A stretch of DNA of 64,000 bases from Pleurodeles waltl (Eukaryota > Chordata > Amphibia > Caudata > Salamandridae). Of this stretch, positions 53,513 to 64,000 are shown in pieces. Location: contig NC_090450.1 in the NCBI RefSeq assembly GCF_031143425.1, forward strand, positions 170,857,272 to 170,921,271, read 5' to 3'. Numbering within the stretch: position 1 is the stretch's first letter; each line of letters opens with the position of its first letter. The notes under the pieces are model-generated. The model ran no database searches and was not told the DNA's origin. It saw only the letters and a program-made list of their open reading frames with translations. A program made the translations under genes and the position numbers.

Positions 53513-55752
53513 TAGAAATTGGGTCTCTAGTTGGCTGCGATATGCACCCTGGCCAAATAGGGACCACAACCCTAGTTAGGATGATACACAACTTAAGTTC
53601 ACAGTTCCTCACCCTCTGGTAGCTTGACACAGAGCAGGCAAGCTTAACTTAGAAGGCAACGTGTAAAGTATTTGTGCAACACACATGTAGTAATCACAAT
53701 GAGAACACCAGAAAAAGCATCCACAAGGTCCTTTGAAAATAGACAATCTTTATCAATCAAAAATAAGACCAAAGTGGCAAAAAAGCCAATTAAAGTATTT
53801 CACTTTTCAAAGTTATCAAAACAGTGCTTGAAGCATGGTTAAGATGATGCAGGGAATTCTGTGATGTGAATGCACTTCATTTAAGTGAATTACGGTAATA
53901 CACTGGTGGCACTCTTTCTCAGGGAGCGGCTGAGTGTTGTGTCGTCGATTAAGTCTCTCCTCAATGTAGTGGAAATAAAAACTATCAAGGCCGCGAGGGA
54001 CCCATTAGTGGACCAGCAGCACCAGGGAAATCACTTCTGCAGCCACAGGTTGAGAAGTTAGGCAATAGTGTGGAGGCCGGTTGAGCTGAAGCCGCTCTGC
54101 GATCCCTGACATAGCGATAGTAGACTGTAGGGAAACTGCTCTACGGTCCTTGACAAAAGCGGCCGGCAAGCTGCAGGGAAGCTGCTCTGCAATCCTTGGC
54201 AAAAGCGGGTGGTAAGCCGCAGGAAAGCCGCTCTGCGATCCTTGATAAAAGCGGGCGTCAGGATGCAGGGAAGCCACTCTATGATCCTCTACAAAAGTGG
54301 GCAGCAGGCTGAAGGGAAGCCACTCTGCTCCTTGACAATAGCGGGTGGGGGGCTATAGGGAAGCCGCACTGCGAACTTTGACAAAAGTGGGCAGCGGGCT
54401 GCAGGGAAGCCATTCTGAAATCCTTGACAAAAGCAGGTGGCAGGCTGCAAGGAAATTGCTCTGAGGTCGTTGATGTCACAGAGACTCTTAGTGGAACCGG
54501 AGGCAAGTCAGCAAGCCCTTGAAGTCACTCTGGGGTTAGTTGTAGGTTCTTTGTTTGCAGGGCAGAGATCAGCAGGGCAGCACAAGACAGAGCAACAGTT
54601 TCTGGGAACAGTCAATCCTGACAAAGTGGCAATCCTGGCACACAGCAGTTCTTACTCCAGCAGGGTTTCCTTGAGTCCAGGAGTGTACTGATTTTACAGG
54701 ATCAGAGACCCAGTACTTATACCAAAAGGTGCCTTTGATGTGGAAGGCGACTTCAAAAGGTTTCTCTGAAGTCCACAGATTCCCCCTTGCAGCCCAGTAC
54801 TGGCTCCAGAATATTTGAAGAAGGTAATCAGCCCCTCTGGGTGGGCTCTGGTCACTACCCTTTAGGTGTAGGTGTGAGCCCATCCCAACCTCCTCCCCAG
54901 GAAGGCCCATCAGTACGCAGATGAATACAGATGTAGTTAGGTACTCTGTGTTGTGGGTGTCCAGAGGAAATGCACAAGTGTAGCTGTCACCTAGTCCAAG
55001 TGAGATGTGTATTGGAGACAGGCTGTAGACGCACAGGGCAGTGAAAGCAGGAAAATGCCAACTTTCTAAAAGTGTCATATCTAAAATAGTAATGATAATT
55101 CTGACTTTATCAGTATAGGCAATTTAGCATTACCATTCCAAGGATCCTAAACATGATGCAGCTACTCCTTTCTTATCAGGAATTACAGCTTAAAGGTATG
55201 TTAAGGAATTTCCACCTCTGGCCCATGAGAGGGGCCGGCCTCACAGTAGTGAAAAACACCTTTTGGAGTTTTTCTTTACCAGGAATGTAAAACTCAAGAG
55301 TACATATCCCGCTTTTACTTACATGGCACCCTGCCCTGTGGGCTATCTAGGGCCTATTGTAGAGATGACATATGTAAGAAAAGGGGAATTTAAGGCTTGA
55401 CAAGAGGTTTTAAGTGGCAAGTCAAGGTGGCAGTGAAACTGCAATAGGCTCTGCAGTGGTTACTTAATTGGGTGGCACAATCAGTGGTCCAAGCATACTA
55501 GTAGCATATCATTTCCAGGCCCTGGGAATATGTTATACCACTTTACAAGGGACTTACAGGTAAATTAAATATGACAATTGGGGATACACCAATGCTACCA
55601 TGTTTAGGGGAGAAGCACATGCACTTTAGGACTGGTTAGCAGTGGTAAAGTGCTTAGATTCCTAAGGCCAACAAAAAGCTACAGCAACAAAACAGGAGGT
55701 AAAAGGCAAAGAGCGTGGGGTCATACCATCCTATGAATACCAGGTCTAATGC
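53513..55752. mobile_element. LTR-type repeat inserted in second retrovirus
   Basis: Opens TGTTAGAAATTGGGTCTCTA, a start that I recognise as a frequent repeat in newt sequence, and closes near CCAGGTCTAATG. Both junctions carry a CAC word (53508-53512 CACAC; 55748-55752 TGCAC), so a short target duplication is likely but not cleanly defined. At 2.24 kb with no readable protein it could be a solo LTR or a non-autonomous element. A tandem array sits inside. A 169-codon reverse frame (54569-55078) has no domain. Confidence 0.65.
54085..54475. repeat. Tandem repeat, ~57-bp unit
   Basis: About seven imperfect copies of a unit containing GGGAAGCCGCTCTGCGATCC, then TTGACAAAAGCGGG and a GGCAGGCTGCA block. 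Copy lengths vary by a few bases, so frames do not stay open throughout. It lies inside the LTR-type repeat. Confidence 0.85.
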
Positions 55753-56160
55753 ACAGTCAAGAATAAGCTGGCAAATGCCTGTGCCTCAAATGGTTTGAAG
55801 TGGCCTGATGCTCTTCCTCTTGTTTTTATGAATATGAGAGATACTAAAGACAGGAAGACAGGCTTAACTCCTCATGAAATCCTAATGGACAGGACAGGGA
55901 GCCCCACATTTATGCCCTCACCAGCACTAGCTTCAATAACTGATGAAATTGGTTTGGATTATTGCAAAGGTCTGGCTAATTTGGTAAAATCTGTCTCTCA
56001 TCAGGTGAGCAAGTTAACTAAAGACTACAAGGATACACAAGTTTATAATCTGAATGTGTGTGACTGGGTGGTTATCTGGAAGATATTCGAAAAGGATAGT
56101 TGGACAAGTGACGGAGAGGCCCTTTTCAGATTTTCAAATTGTATTGATGACCAGTAGCAC
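55753..56160 (+). pseudogene. Second endogenous retrovirus: integrase, C-terminal part
   Basis: The frame 55795-56157 starts just after KNKLANACASNGLKWPDALP, the usual integrase helix, and continues with TGLTPHEILMDRTGS, a coiled stretch and CDWVVIWKIFEKDSW, matching the SH3-like C-terminal domain (G-D-x-V-x-x-R). It is in phase with the part that ended at 53512. It lacks a clear GPF box. The tail beyond 56160 is stop-rich. Confidence 0.75.
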
Positions 56161-57760
56161 TGTCAGGTATGCAGGTGTCCCTCAGTAGATTTAAGTTTCT
56201 CACACGAAGATAGTAAGAGAGGCTGGAGCAATTAATAAGGTGAACAATGAAAATATACAGTAAGCTCAACATAAGCAAAGCTAAGTCAAAGTATCCAGCA
56301 TGAATCCAGAAGGGGCGAAGTTTTCTCTGGAACAGGTGAAGTCAAAGTGAAAAGCAAGAACAAAGAACATTTCAGGTGAGCAAAAGTTCATATGAAGAAC
56401 CTGAAATTCCTGAAGCCCACTTACAGAGTGATCTGAGTACAGTCCTACTGCCATGCAAAAAAGCACAGCATGAATGGCAGCAAGAAGAAGCAGTCTGGTC
56501 AAAGCAATGAAAAGATGCAGGTGAAAATAAAAGTGAAGAAAAGGATTCACAGTAGAAAAAGCAGACAAAAAATGACGATTAAAAAGCAAGTTCACGTTCA
56601 AGTCAGAGCTCAGAATTGGATTCAAGTCAAAGCCAGGAAGAGGACGAAAATCGAAACACTAGAGTGGAAAAAGAGAAAAACTAATGATATTACATTAAAG
56701 AAAACCTGTAACCAAACGCATTGTGAGCAAGAACAGGATTCAAGAGACTTTAAGAGACGGTTGAGTCCAGAAACTAGTGAGAGAAAATAGCCAGTTGAAA
56801 AACGATCAATAAGGACCACCCCAAACCGAATGTATGCCTCACGAGTGTATCTAGCTACAGTATGTGACAAAGTAGAAGCAGATGAAACTGGAGGTTTACT
56901 TCTGAGTGGGCAAAAGTCAATATCATTTTGAGAGTGCTTCAGACACGCAGACTAAAACTAAAGAACTACCCTGAAAGGAGAAACTGAGACTTTAATTATC
57001 CAGCATTGAAGTAGACATTTCACAGAGAAATAAAGTGGTCTCCGACGAAGAAACCGGTCTAGGAAATTTGAAACACTGCATGAATATTTTTTTGGGCATG
57101 TGAACTTTATAGCGACTGGAAAGCTAATTGTTTATTATTGATTTAAAGTATTAGGAAGAAAAACATTGTTTTAAAGAAAATTTTGTTTGTTTTTGTTGCC
57201 ACAAAAATGTTGTGTTTCTGGTGTCAAACAAGAGGATGGGAAGCACTCTAAAATTGTAGGTATAATGCTACTAATTTAAACTTTATTAGATGACCTGTTG
57301 ATGTGCTTACTATTTCCCATGGGAAATGTTTCAATGTATATGAATAGTAATGATTAATGAGAATCTAATCTTAAAGAATTTGAATAAAATATACCAACTC
57401 ATTAAGACATTTAGCTAGTGGTTTTTAAGACAATGTGTGTATTAAAATGATTAGGAAATACATTAACATAACAAAGATTAGTAGGTGTTATGTTTGCACC
57501 TATCTCCTTACATCAGCAGGGGAAGACTCAGCATACATATATTTAGAGATGTCATATTCAATGTTTTATATCATTTTTGTAGCTATTTTTAATCACAAGA
57601 GTTTCTTTCTTATTTCCTAACTGATTTTAATGTGCCCTTGGACAGTTTGATCATTGATGAAAATGATAAAGATTTAAAATATGATAAGTATTTGATGATG
57701 ATTGCCCACTGTGGATATTATTCTAACCTGAATAGATATTATTTACATTTATTGAGTGAT
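56161..57760. other. Unassigned 3' part of second retrovirus
   Basis: No envelope motif (furin site, CX6CC) was found. A 106-codon frame at 56470-56790 is very rich in Lys, Arg, Gln and Ser. In the next frame the same DNA reads Ser/Glu-rich, like the acidic tails that end some retroviral integrases, so it is low-complexity and not called as a gene. The rest is AT-rich. Confidence 0.4.
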
Positions 57761-59639
57761 TGTAGGAAGCTGGCTCTCTCTTTATAGTGCACTAAAATGA
57801 AGTACACTGTGCAGAGTCCAGTGGATCCCTAATTGCTATTGAAGAGGCAAAAATAGATAGGACTAATGTTCTATTTGTGGTAGTGTGAGGGAGCAGTTAG
57901 GCTTATCGGAGTGTAGTGCTAAGCATTTGTTGTACTCAGAGAGGCAATAAATGAGACGCAAGCTCAATAAATAAATCAGAGACCAATTCAGAAAAAAAAG
58001 AAATTCTTTTTATATGTGTTTTAAATCGAAGAACTTCATAATCAGTCAAGTAGACTTTTAAGCTTAAATTCCTTGCAGTTTCAAAAATGGAGACTGTGCA
58101 ATTTTCAGAGTTCTTGCTAAGTTATCTTATGGAAGAAAAACAATGTTCAGCAAACACAAGGTTAACAACAACTTATGAAGCCAATCTCAGGGGGTTATGG
58201 TAAGTACAGGGCACTGGTGTGATGGGAACCACACAAACAGGTCACACCAGGTGTCACTGGGGTGACTGGGTGCAGGGGTGCAGTAAGGCATTTGGTGCCA
58301 ATGGTTTCCTATGGGAGCGTGACCCTGTGACAAACAGGCTGCAGGCTCTAGCTGGGAAGCCAGTCGGGGACAACAAACAGGTAGGTAGTAGACTTAGGGT
58401 GCTCGGGGATGTAGGTGCACCTTTGGTCCTCTCCTCCTGCGTCCAGGGGCAACAGATGCACGGGTGTCTTTAGGTGCCAGGTTTTCACATATTGGAGCAC
58501 TTGCGGTCAGGGGGATTGTGTGTGTTGAGGCTGCAGGCATAGTGCAGGACTGCAGCAGGGGTGGACCCATGGTGGACTCAGGCTCCTAGGAGCTGGAAAG
58601 GACTTCATTGGCACCAGTGACCCACCTCAGCTGGGGTCAGGGGTCATGGGTGCAGTCGTTGCTGTAGCTGTCACATTTTCTCTCTCTCAAACCTGTGGGA
58701 GATGAGGCCTGCATGCTGAGGCTGCAGGCATCTCAGTAGAGTCCAAGATGGGTGAGACCACACTGGACTCAGTCTCTGGACAGCTAGGGACCCGCAGTGG
58801 CACAGTTGGTTGGCTTCACCACGGGTCGTGGATGTTAGGTGCAGTGGTCACTTCTGGTGTCTGTTTTACAGGACTCCAGCAGCTGCAGAGTCTTTCCTTT
58901 GGAGTTTCTAGTTGCAGGGAAATCAGGTGACCATGGGAGACTTGTCTTTATTGAAAGCTGGAACAGTTGGCTTCTTGTACAGAGTCCTTTGAGGTCAACA
59001 GGCAGGCCAGAGGGGCTGTGTCCGGGACAGCTGATTCTTCTTTTCCGCTTCTGCTACTATTCTTTGTCCAGGTCTTCTTAGGTTGTCGATATCTGAGTTC
59101 TAGGGTGGCGCTTAAATACTCAATTTAGGGGCGTTAGAGGAAGTGTCAGTCAGTAGCCAATGGGCTGACCACATTTAAAGTGACTACACCCTCCGTATGA
59201 CCACTTCCACTGGTAAGTGGGCATAACCCTAACCCTAGCGCTAGTGACCTAATTCCTTCCAAACATGATGGAGGAATTTAAAAAGTAGTGTCCACTTTAG
59301 CTCGTACACTGTAGGAGTGGGACTGGAATGAAGAGGACACTCCTCCTATTTTAACTAATTTTCCCACCTGTTCTGCGGCCAGAAGTGGGATCAGGACAGG
59401 GGGGTTGTTCATCTCCATCATCTGGAGACACCTGGGTCACATTACAAAGGCAACAAGGCCTTTGAAGCTCTCTGCACTGGACAGTCCATCCTACCTGAGC
59501 GAGGAGGCCACACCTCTGCCCAGAGCAGGCCTTTGCCTCAGGCCCTGGAGAGCACTGACTCTCAACTTGGGGGGGGGGGCTAGAAAAGCATCTGTGGTGG
59601 CTGAACTGGTCAGGACCAATCATTCAGCACACTAGTAGC
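57761..59639. repeat. LTR-type repeat, TGTAGGAAGCTGG start
   Basis: Opens TGTAGGAAGCTGGCTCTC, which I recognise as the start of a common newt LTR-type repeat. It continues with a TATTTGTGGTAGTGTG block and an AATAAATGAG word. Within it, 58700-58890 matches 63803-64000 at about 85% by eye, where that sequence is the 5' part of a reverse-strand gypsy gag. Proline/serine-rich reading is possible on the minus strand. The right end is not defined. Several forward frames of 60-84 codons are not supported. Confidence 0.5.
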
Positions 59640-59867
59640 TGGTAGGTTTTCAGGGGCACCTCAAAGGCATCCTCTGTGTGCATTTTTTAAATAAATCCAT
59701 CACTCGGGTCAGTGAGGGTTTATTATTTTGAGATGTTTGATACCAAACATCCCAGGATACTGAAAAGCCATCATGTAGCTGGGGAACTCGTAATGACCAG
59801 TGTCCAGCACATGCATTTAAAATGGCTTCCCTGTGCACTTACTATGTTTCAGAATCAACAGACATAT
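59640..59867 (-). repeat. Repeat block shared with 20660-20890
   Basis: On the minus strand this block carries AGGGAAGCCATTTTAAATGC, GGACACTGGTCATTACGAGT and GGGATGTTTGGTATCAAACA, each also present on the plus strand at 20.66-20.89 kb with few changes. The same reading frame is open in both copies. It joins directly to gypsy integrase at about 59868. Confidence 0.75.
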
Positions 59868-60200
59868 AGCAGGGGCAGGGAACCCCAGCCACTGGAAGTG
59901 GAATTAAGGGGGCCTTTGGGTGGCTACCTGTCTTGCCATTGGCTTGACAGGTGGCACAGGAGCTACACAACTCCTTTACCTTCTGGGACATGCCTGGCCA
60001 ATAGAAGTGGTTTGCAAACCTACTTCATGTTTTGACAGGCCAAGATGCCCAGTTAGGTGGCTATCATGGGCCAAAGTGAAGAGAATCTCTCTAAAGTGCT
60101 CTCCTAATGGCACCAGGTTTGGGGTCTCTGGCCTCAGTGAATAGGAGTCCCTCCTCCCAATAGGTCATGTGGGAGCCACTGATATCTCCCTTTTCCTGAT
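59868..60200 (-). pseudogene. Ty3/gypsy integrase zinc-binding domain
   Basis: Reverse-strand reading gives EARDPKPGAIRRALQRD (about 60100-60150), then in another frame FTLAHDSHLTGHLGLSKH, then FANHFYWPGMSQKV, LCSSCATCQANGK and APLIPLPVAGVPCP. This is the H-H-C-C zinc domain of gypsy integrases followed by the P-L-x-P-L-P linker. Two frame changes are needed. The catalytic core is missing: unrelated repeat sequence begins right after. Confidence 0.8.
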
Positions 60201-60866
60201 CAGCCTTCAAAAGTGGGACAGATCCACCCTAGAGGGTCCCTATGGTCCAAGGAGTTCTACAGTATAAACCCCAAGCTCCTGAGGCTCATTTCCTTCTGAG
60301 GCCATCAGGTCTTCTCTCTGAGGAGAGGGGACCTGTTTTGGTGTCTGAATGGACGCTGCCTTTCCAGACTTTTGCCTTTCCTCTTGGTAGGTTGGGCTAA
60401 TATTTTAGACTCCATCTCTACTTTTTCACCCTGGGCCTTGCTTTCTGCTCTTGTTTTTACACATACCCACTCAGGGATACCAAGCATAGCTGCATGGATT
60501 TTTCTTTCTACCTCAGCTTATGCTGAGGACTCCAGATAATTTCCTAGCAGACATTGCACAGGGATTGCAGGAGATACCACCACTTTGTTTCTGGCTGGTA
60601 ACCCCTCCTCACTCTAAGAATCCCATCGCCATTGGAAGTACCTTAGCCTGATTGTCAGCGTTGAAGGCTGTGTATGTATCACCAGTCAGATACTGTTCTG
60701 AAGAAAATAAAGTTGCTCAGTCACCATGGTGACACGGGCACTAGTGTCTCTGAGTGCTTCAACTTGAATCCCATTTGTTTTATATGAGGCTGTTGTCTGT
60801 ATCTCTCCAGAATACTGGGCAAGACAGCCATTGTAGCTACATCCACCCCACTCTCAGAGACTAAAG
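60201..60866 (-). pseudogene. Ty3/gypsy aspartic protease and linker
   Basis: Reverse-strand reading near 60680-60800 gives NGIQVEALRDTSARVTMVTE. The active-site box reads DTSA in place of DTGA. It is followed by a TGDTYTAFNADNQAK-like strand and a VVVSPAIPVQCLLGN block, which corresponds to the conserved L-L-G-N/x-D late box of this gypsy protease type. Beyond it (60305-60487) a Lys/Glu-rich linker frame runs toward the integrase. No RT is seen between protease and integrase. Confidence 0.75.
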
Positions 60867-63075
60867 TGTCGAGACGGGGTCACTCACCTGAAAAGCAGAA
60901 TGTCTGCAAGGGCGATGATATGCACCCCCGACCTCTTGGAACACCTCTCGGCACTTCCTGGGGGACACAGAAGCCCTAGCAGATGTCCCAAAAGGAAAGG
61001 GGGAGTGGAAGAGAAAGACACAAAACACTGCCACATCTTGCCGGTCCAGCCAGGCACCCCTATCTTCAGGGGGCAGGTCGTTGTTGACAGAGTGATAGTA
61101 GAGTTAATGCACTCAACTTCCTTGAAATTGAAACTCCCTTTCTGGGCACGGGAGAGGTAGAACAACACCGGGAGGGTCCTGCACTTTTCTTGGATAATAA
61201 TAACTGTTGGCACAATTACTAACACTGCATTACCAAAAACCCAAACTGAGTACCATAACTGCAATAAGTACTGTGACACTAGGGCTGGCTTCACGGATAT
61301 TCACTGTTGCACACTACAATTAGAACTGTGGTTGCACTTACCATGCAAAAGAAAGACAAACAAGGGCAGTATTTATATCACATATAACTTTCCTGTATGC
61401 ATAGGGTTAAACTAAAAGGAACAAAAACAATCCAAGAAATACAAATGTCCACTCTGGGTTCAAACAGTTAGGGTGGCACAGTTTGGTTTGGTTTCTCTGT
61501 GTGTGTGAAAAACCTTTAAAAAAGCAAATTCCCCAAACCTGAAACACAGGCATGAGTGGCACAATTTAATTCCAAGAGCTATGCTATTAGAGAAAGAAAA
61601 GTCACGTAAATGCTCTTTTAAAATTGCACTGTCACTTTTTGTAGTACTTGAGCTCAAGCAGATTTCCTGAAGCACATTTAGGCAAGTAACTACAATAATA
61701 ATGTAGAGTGTTCAGAAATGCATCTGTCTCTTCAAGATAAGCACTCTGCCAAAATATGCCTGGTGTCAGCTGGTACAGGAATGAAGAAAATAAGGCCCAT
61801 ATTTATACTTTTTGACGCACAACTTCGCCAACGCAGTTGTGCGTCAAAACTTTTACCGCCGACTAAAGCCATTCCAACGCGCCATGCGGGTGCCTTATTT
61901 ATGGAATCACTTTAGCCGGCGCTGCGGACTGGTGTGCGTAAAAAAAAATGACTCACACCAGGCAGCGCCGGCGTATGGGAAAATGGGGGTTGTGCGTCAA
62001 AAAATGGGGCAAGTCAGGTCCGAGGCAAAATTCAGGCCTCAAACTGGATTTGCGCCATTTTTTTTTACGCCCAACCCCCATTGACATGACTCCTGTCTTA
62101 GCAAAGACTGGAGTCATGCCCCCTTGCCCAATGGCCATGCCCAGGGGACTTATGTCCCCTGGGCATGGTCATTGGCCATAGTGGCATGTAGGGGGGCCCA
62201 AATCAGGCCCCCCTATGCCACATAACAAATCTGAAAAAAATACTTACCCGAACTTACCTTTACTTCCCTGGGATGGGTCCCTCCATCCTTGGGTGTCCTC
62301 CTGGGGTGGGCAAGGGTGGCAGGGGGTGTCCCTGGGGGCAGGGGAGGACACCTCTGGGCTCCGTCCGAGCCCACAGGTCCCTTAACGCCTGCCCTGACCC
62401 AGGTGTTAAAAAACGGCGCACATCAGGCTGTGCGTCGTTTTTTAAGGCCCACCCCCTCCTGTGCGTCAAAATGACGTCAGAGTATAAATATGGGGCACAG
62501 GCCTTAAAGTCATTTTTTGGAAGGGAACACCTACCTTGCATATAATTAACACAAGGCTGGTTCTCCCTTTCAAAAAATGACACACATGGTGGAATTTTGA
62601 CGCCCGCGGGGTCGGACGTCAAAGTATAAATATGGGGCAGGGTTTGCGCCGATTGTGCGTCAACATTTTTGACGCACATTTGGCGCAAATGGAGTATAAA
62701 TATGCCCTTAATTGCCTTAAAAGTCCTGAATACGAGGATGACAGCAGGGGCTGGACTGTCAAGTCAGATGCTGAGATCAGGAAGCAAAACAAAGCCAAGC
62801 AGGGAGGCACGCTTCACTCTGCTATTTATAGCAAATCAGGAAAGCAGTTGAGTTTCCATGTGTGGATGAAAATAACGTCACCACGCCCAATTAAAAGCAC
62901 ATGTCTACACCTGCTCACACTTAGCAAACAAACATTGATAAAACCAATTGTGTAACACAGCACATTATGTTTACTTAGAAACATGAAGGTTTAACAAAGA
63001 ACAGAGATATGATTTGACCCTAATCCCTGGGGACGCTGTCAGATAATGCAGGAGGCACCATGGGGATTCTTGACA
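60867..63075. mobile_element. LTR-like insertion with 5-bp duplication TAAAG
   Basis: The segment opens TGTCGAGACGGG and closes GGGATTCTTGACA, giving TGTC/GACA inverted ends. TAAAG lies at 60862-60866 and again at 63076-63080. A MITE (61792-62709) is nested inside; without it the insert is about 1.29 kb, a normal size for a solo LTR. No protein is readable: the 136-codon reverse frame at 60884-61294 has no domain. The reverse-strand gypsy frame on its two sides (gag end and pre-protease) meets in phase when it is ignored. Confidence 0.8.
61792..62709. mobile_element. MITE, GGCCCATATTTATACT-type, inside LTR
   Basis: Opens AAGGCCCATATTTATACT and closes AGTATAAATATGCCCTT, with AAT on both sides (61789-61791 and 62710-62712). 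The interior matches the element at 6863-7788 in the opposite orientation, including the ATGACTCCTGTCTT palindrome, a CCCAGGGGAC / GTCCCCTGGG pair and an ACACCAGGCAGCGCCGGCG word. Open frames on both strands, up to 142 codons, are palindrome artefacts. Confidence 0.85.
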
Positions 63076-63080
63076 TAAAG

Positions 63081-63903
63081 TTGCCTCTGTAGGCTCACTG
63101 ATATGGTCAGGTCCTACTTAGAATCCCATCTGGAGACTTACTACTGCATTTACGGCAGGTGCACTAGAGGCATTCTTTTTGTTATGACAGTTAAAATCTC
63201 CAGTTTGTTGCCATTTGGTTTTGCAGGTATGGTACCAAGCCTTTCTGGGATCCCAATTTGTACCCTTGTCGTCAGCCTTGGGCTGGAAACAGTCTCAGGG
63301 ACCACCCTCCAGTGCAGGCTTTTGGGGGCCTTTAGAGAGCTCATTGGTTTTGTCCTTGTTTTGGTTACCCTCTTTCCCTTTGGGTGCTTTTTGGCCTTCT
63401 TTTTGTGGTCTCCACCTCCAGTGGAAATTTTGGTCACCTTTGTTTTGATCCAGTGGTCTGCCTTCTTCCCCAATTCTTGAGGAGAGCGTGGACCTGATTC
63501 TGCCAGGTAATTATGTAGCTTTTCCTTCTCACAATTACTCTACAGATGCTCGTTGCTTACTAAATTGTAAAGACCTTCATAATCATGCACATTGTTACCT
63601 TTTAATTAGCCACCTAGTGTCTTCGCTGATAACTCCACAAAATGAACCCAGGACTGACTGGGTTTTTCGAGTCTCCCTGAATTTGATCCTGTACTGCTCA
63701 GTAGTAAGCCCAAAGCCCTCAATCAGGGTAACCTTCATTAGGTCATAGGACCTTACATCTGCCTCATTCAGTGTCAGGAGTCTATTCCACTTTGGGAGAG
63801 GGGGTCTGCATGGAGAGGCTGTAGGCATCTTGAAAGAGTCCAAAATGGGTGAGACCACACTGGTCTCTGTCTCTGGGCAACTGGGAACCTGCGTTGGCAT
63901 CAT
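63081..63903 (-). pseudogene. Ty3/gypsy gag with SCAN-like region
   Basis: The reverse frame 63595-63903 contains LTLNEADVRSYDLMKVTLIE, then GFGLTTEQYRIKFRETRKTQ. This matches the SCAN-like capsid region (Y-R-x-K-F-R) found in certain vertebrate gypsy gags. Stops follow at 63590 and below. The downstream frame 63150-63473 is Lys-rich and ends in a CKTKWQQTGDFNCHNKK-like segment, a decayed zinc-knuckle region. The N-terminal part (63803-63903) is repeated at 58700-58890. The frame then runs into the LTR-like insertion at 63075. Confidence 0.7.
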
Positions 63904-64000
63904 TGGTTGGCTTCACCTCGGGCCGTGGACGTCAGGTGCAGTGGTCACTTCTGGTGTCAGGTTTGCGCTGCTACAGCAGCTCCAGAGTCTCTTCTTTGGA
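63904..64000 (-). repeat. Continuation of the 58.7-kb repeat to the window edge
   Basis: This end of the window matches 58790-58890 (words GGCTTCACC, GTGCAGTGGTCACTTCTGGT, CTCCAGAGTCT). It probably forms the gag leader of the reverse-strand gypsy element, which continues outside the window. Confidence 0.6.

Noticed and set aside
54569..55078. 169-codon reverse frame in the 2.2-kb repeat
   Set aside because: No domain, and it is within a repeat with a tandem array.
62260..62688. 142-codon reverse frame
   Set aside because: Entirely inside a MITE; made of inverted arms.
1..64000. CRISPR array, bacterial operon or host exon
   Set aside because: No regularly spaced repeats with unique spacers, no ribosome-binding-site spaced genes, and no exon with splice sites and a recognisable host domain were seen.

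Overview
The window looks like intergenic DNA from a very large, repeat-filled vertebrate genome. A salamander, probably a newt, fits best. The reasons are dense Harbinger-like miniature elements with termini of the GGCCCATATTTATACT and GGGGCATATTTA types, Penelope-like, DIRS, Ty3/gypsy and retrovirus-like elements stacked inside one another, long LTR-type repeats that I associate with newt sequence, and low gene density. I found no host protein-coding exon, tRNA, rRNA or CRISPR array that I could defend. Nearly every readable protein trace belongs to a mobile element.

Region by region. 1-5 kb: a 15-bp minisatellite, a MITE with an ATA target duplication, one MITE nested in another, a CTCF-like site, and a 660-bp inverted-repeat pair carrying hammerhead-ribozyme-like motifs (Penelope-type terminal repeats). 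5-8 kb: a reverse-strand LINE reverse transcriptase split by a 0.9-kb MITE. 8-10 kb: two more MITEs. 10-13.6 kb: a hAT-like end, a decayed reverse-strand LINE and a forward L2/CR1-like LINE. 14.6-16.3 kb: a MITE that received a perfect 236-bp inverted repeat with a 13-bp target duplication and a variant hammerhead motif. 17.4-19.7 kb: a truncated Penelope-like RT. 20-22.6 kb: an LTR-type repeat. 22.8-24.1 kb: a gypsy RT split by a MITE. 25.7-28.2 kb: a reverse-strand DIRS element (gag, RT, tyrosine recombinase).

29.5-45.9 kb is one nested block. A Ty3/gypsy element (LTRs 29513-29783 and 45575-45868, 5-bp duplication GCAGC) holds a gamma/epsilon-like endogenous retrovirus inside its integrase gene (about 33.85-45.03 kb). 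That provirus keeps gag, protease, RT, RNase H, integrase, env and a 3' LTR, but no 5' LTR is visible, and several catalytic residues are lost. It also carries an unrecognised 163-codon reading frame upstream of gag.

45.9-48.2 kb: two more MITEs. 51.1-56.2 kb: a second, older retrovirus-like element interrupted by an L1-like fragment and by a 2.2-kb LTR-type repeat. 57.8-64 kb: another LTR-type repeat, then a reverse-strand gypsy element (gag with a SCAN-like region, protease, integrase zinc finger) that lacks a visible RT and is interrupted by a 2.2-kb LTR-like insertion, which itself contains a MITE.

The genes do not form host operons or pathways. Their relationships are those of retroelement polyproteins and of insertions into insertions. 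In several places the reading frame of the older element meets in phase across the younger one, which gives relative ages. The most unusual signals are the two hammerhead-bearing inverted repeats, the compensated core change in one of them, and the extra frame upstream of the provirus gag. Family calls rest on motif recognition by eye. No database search was run.
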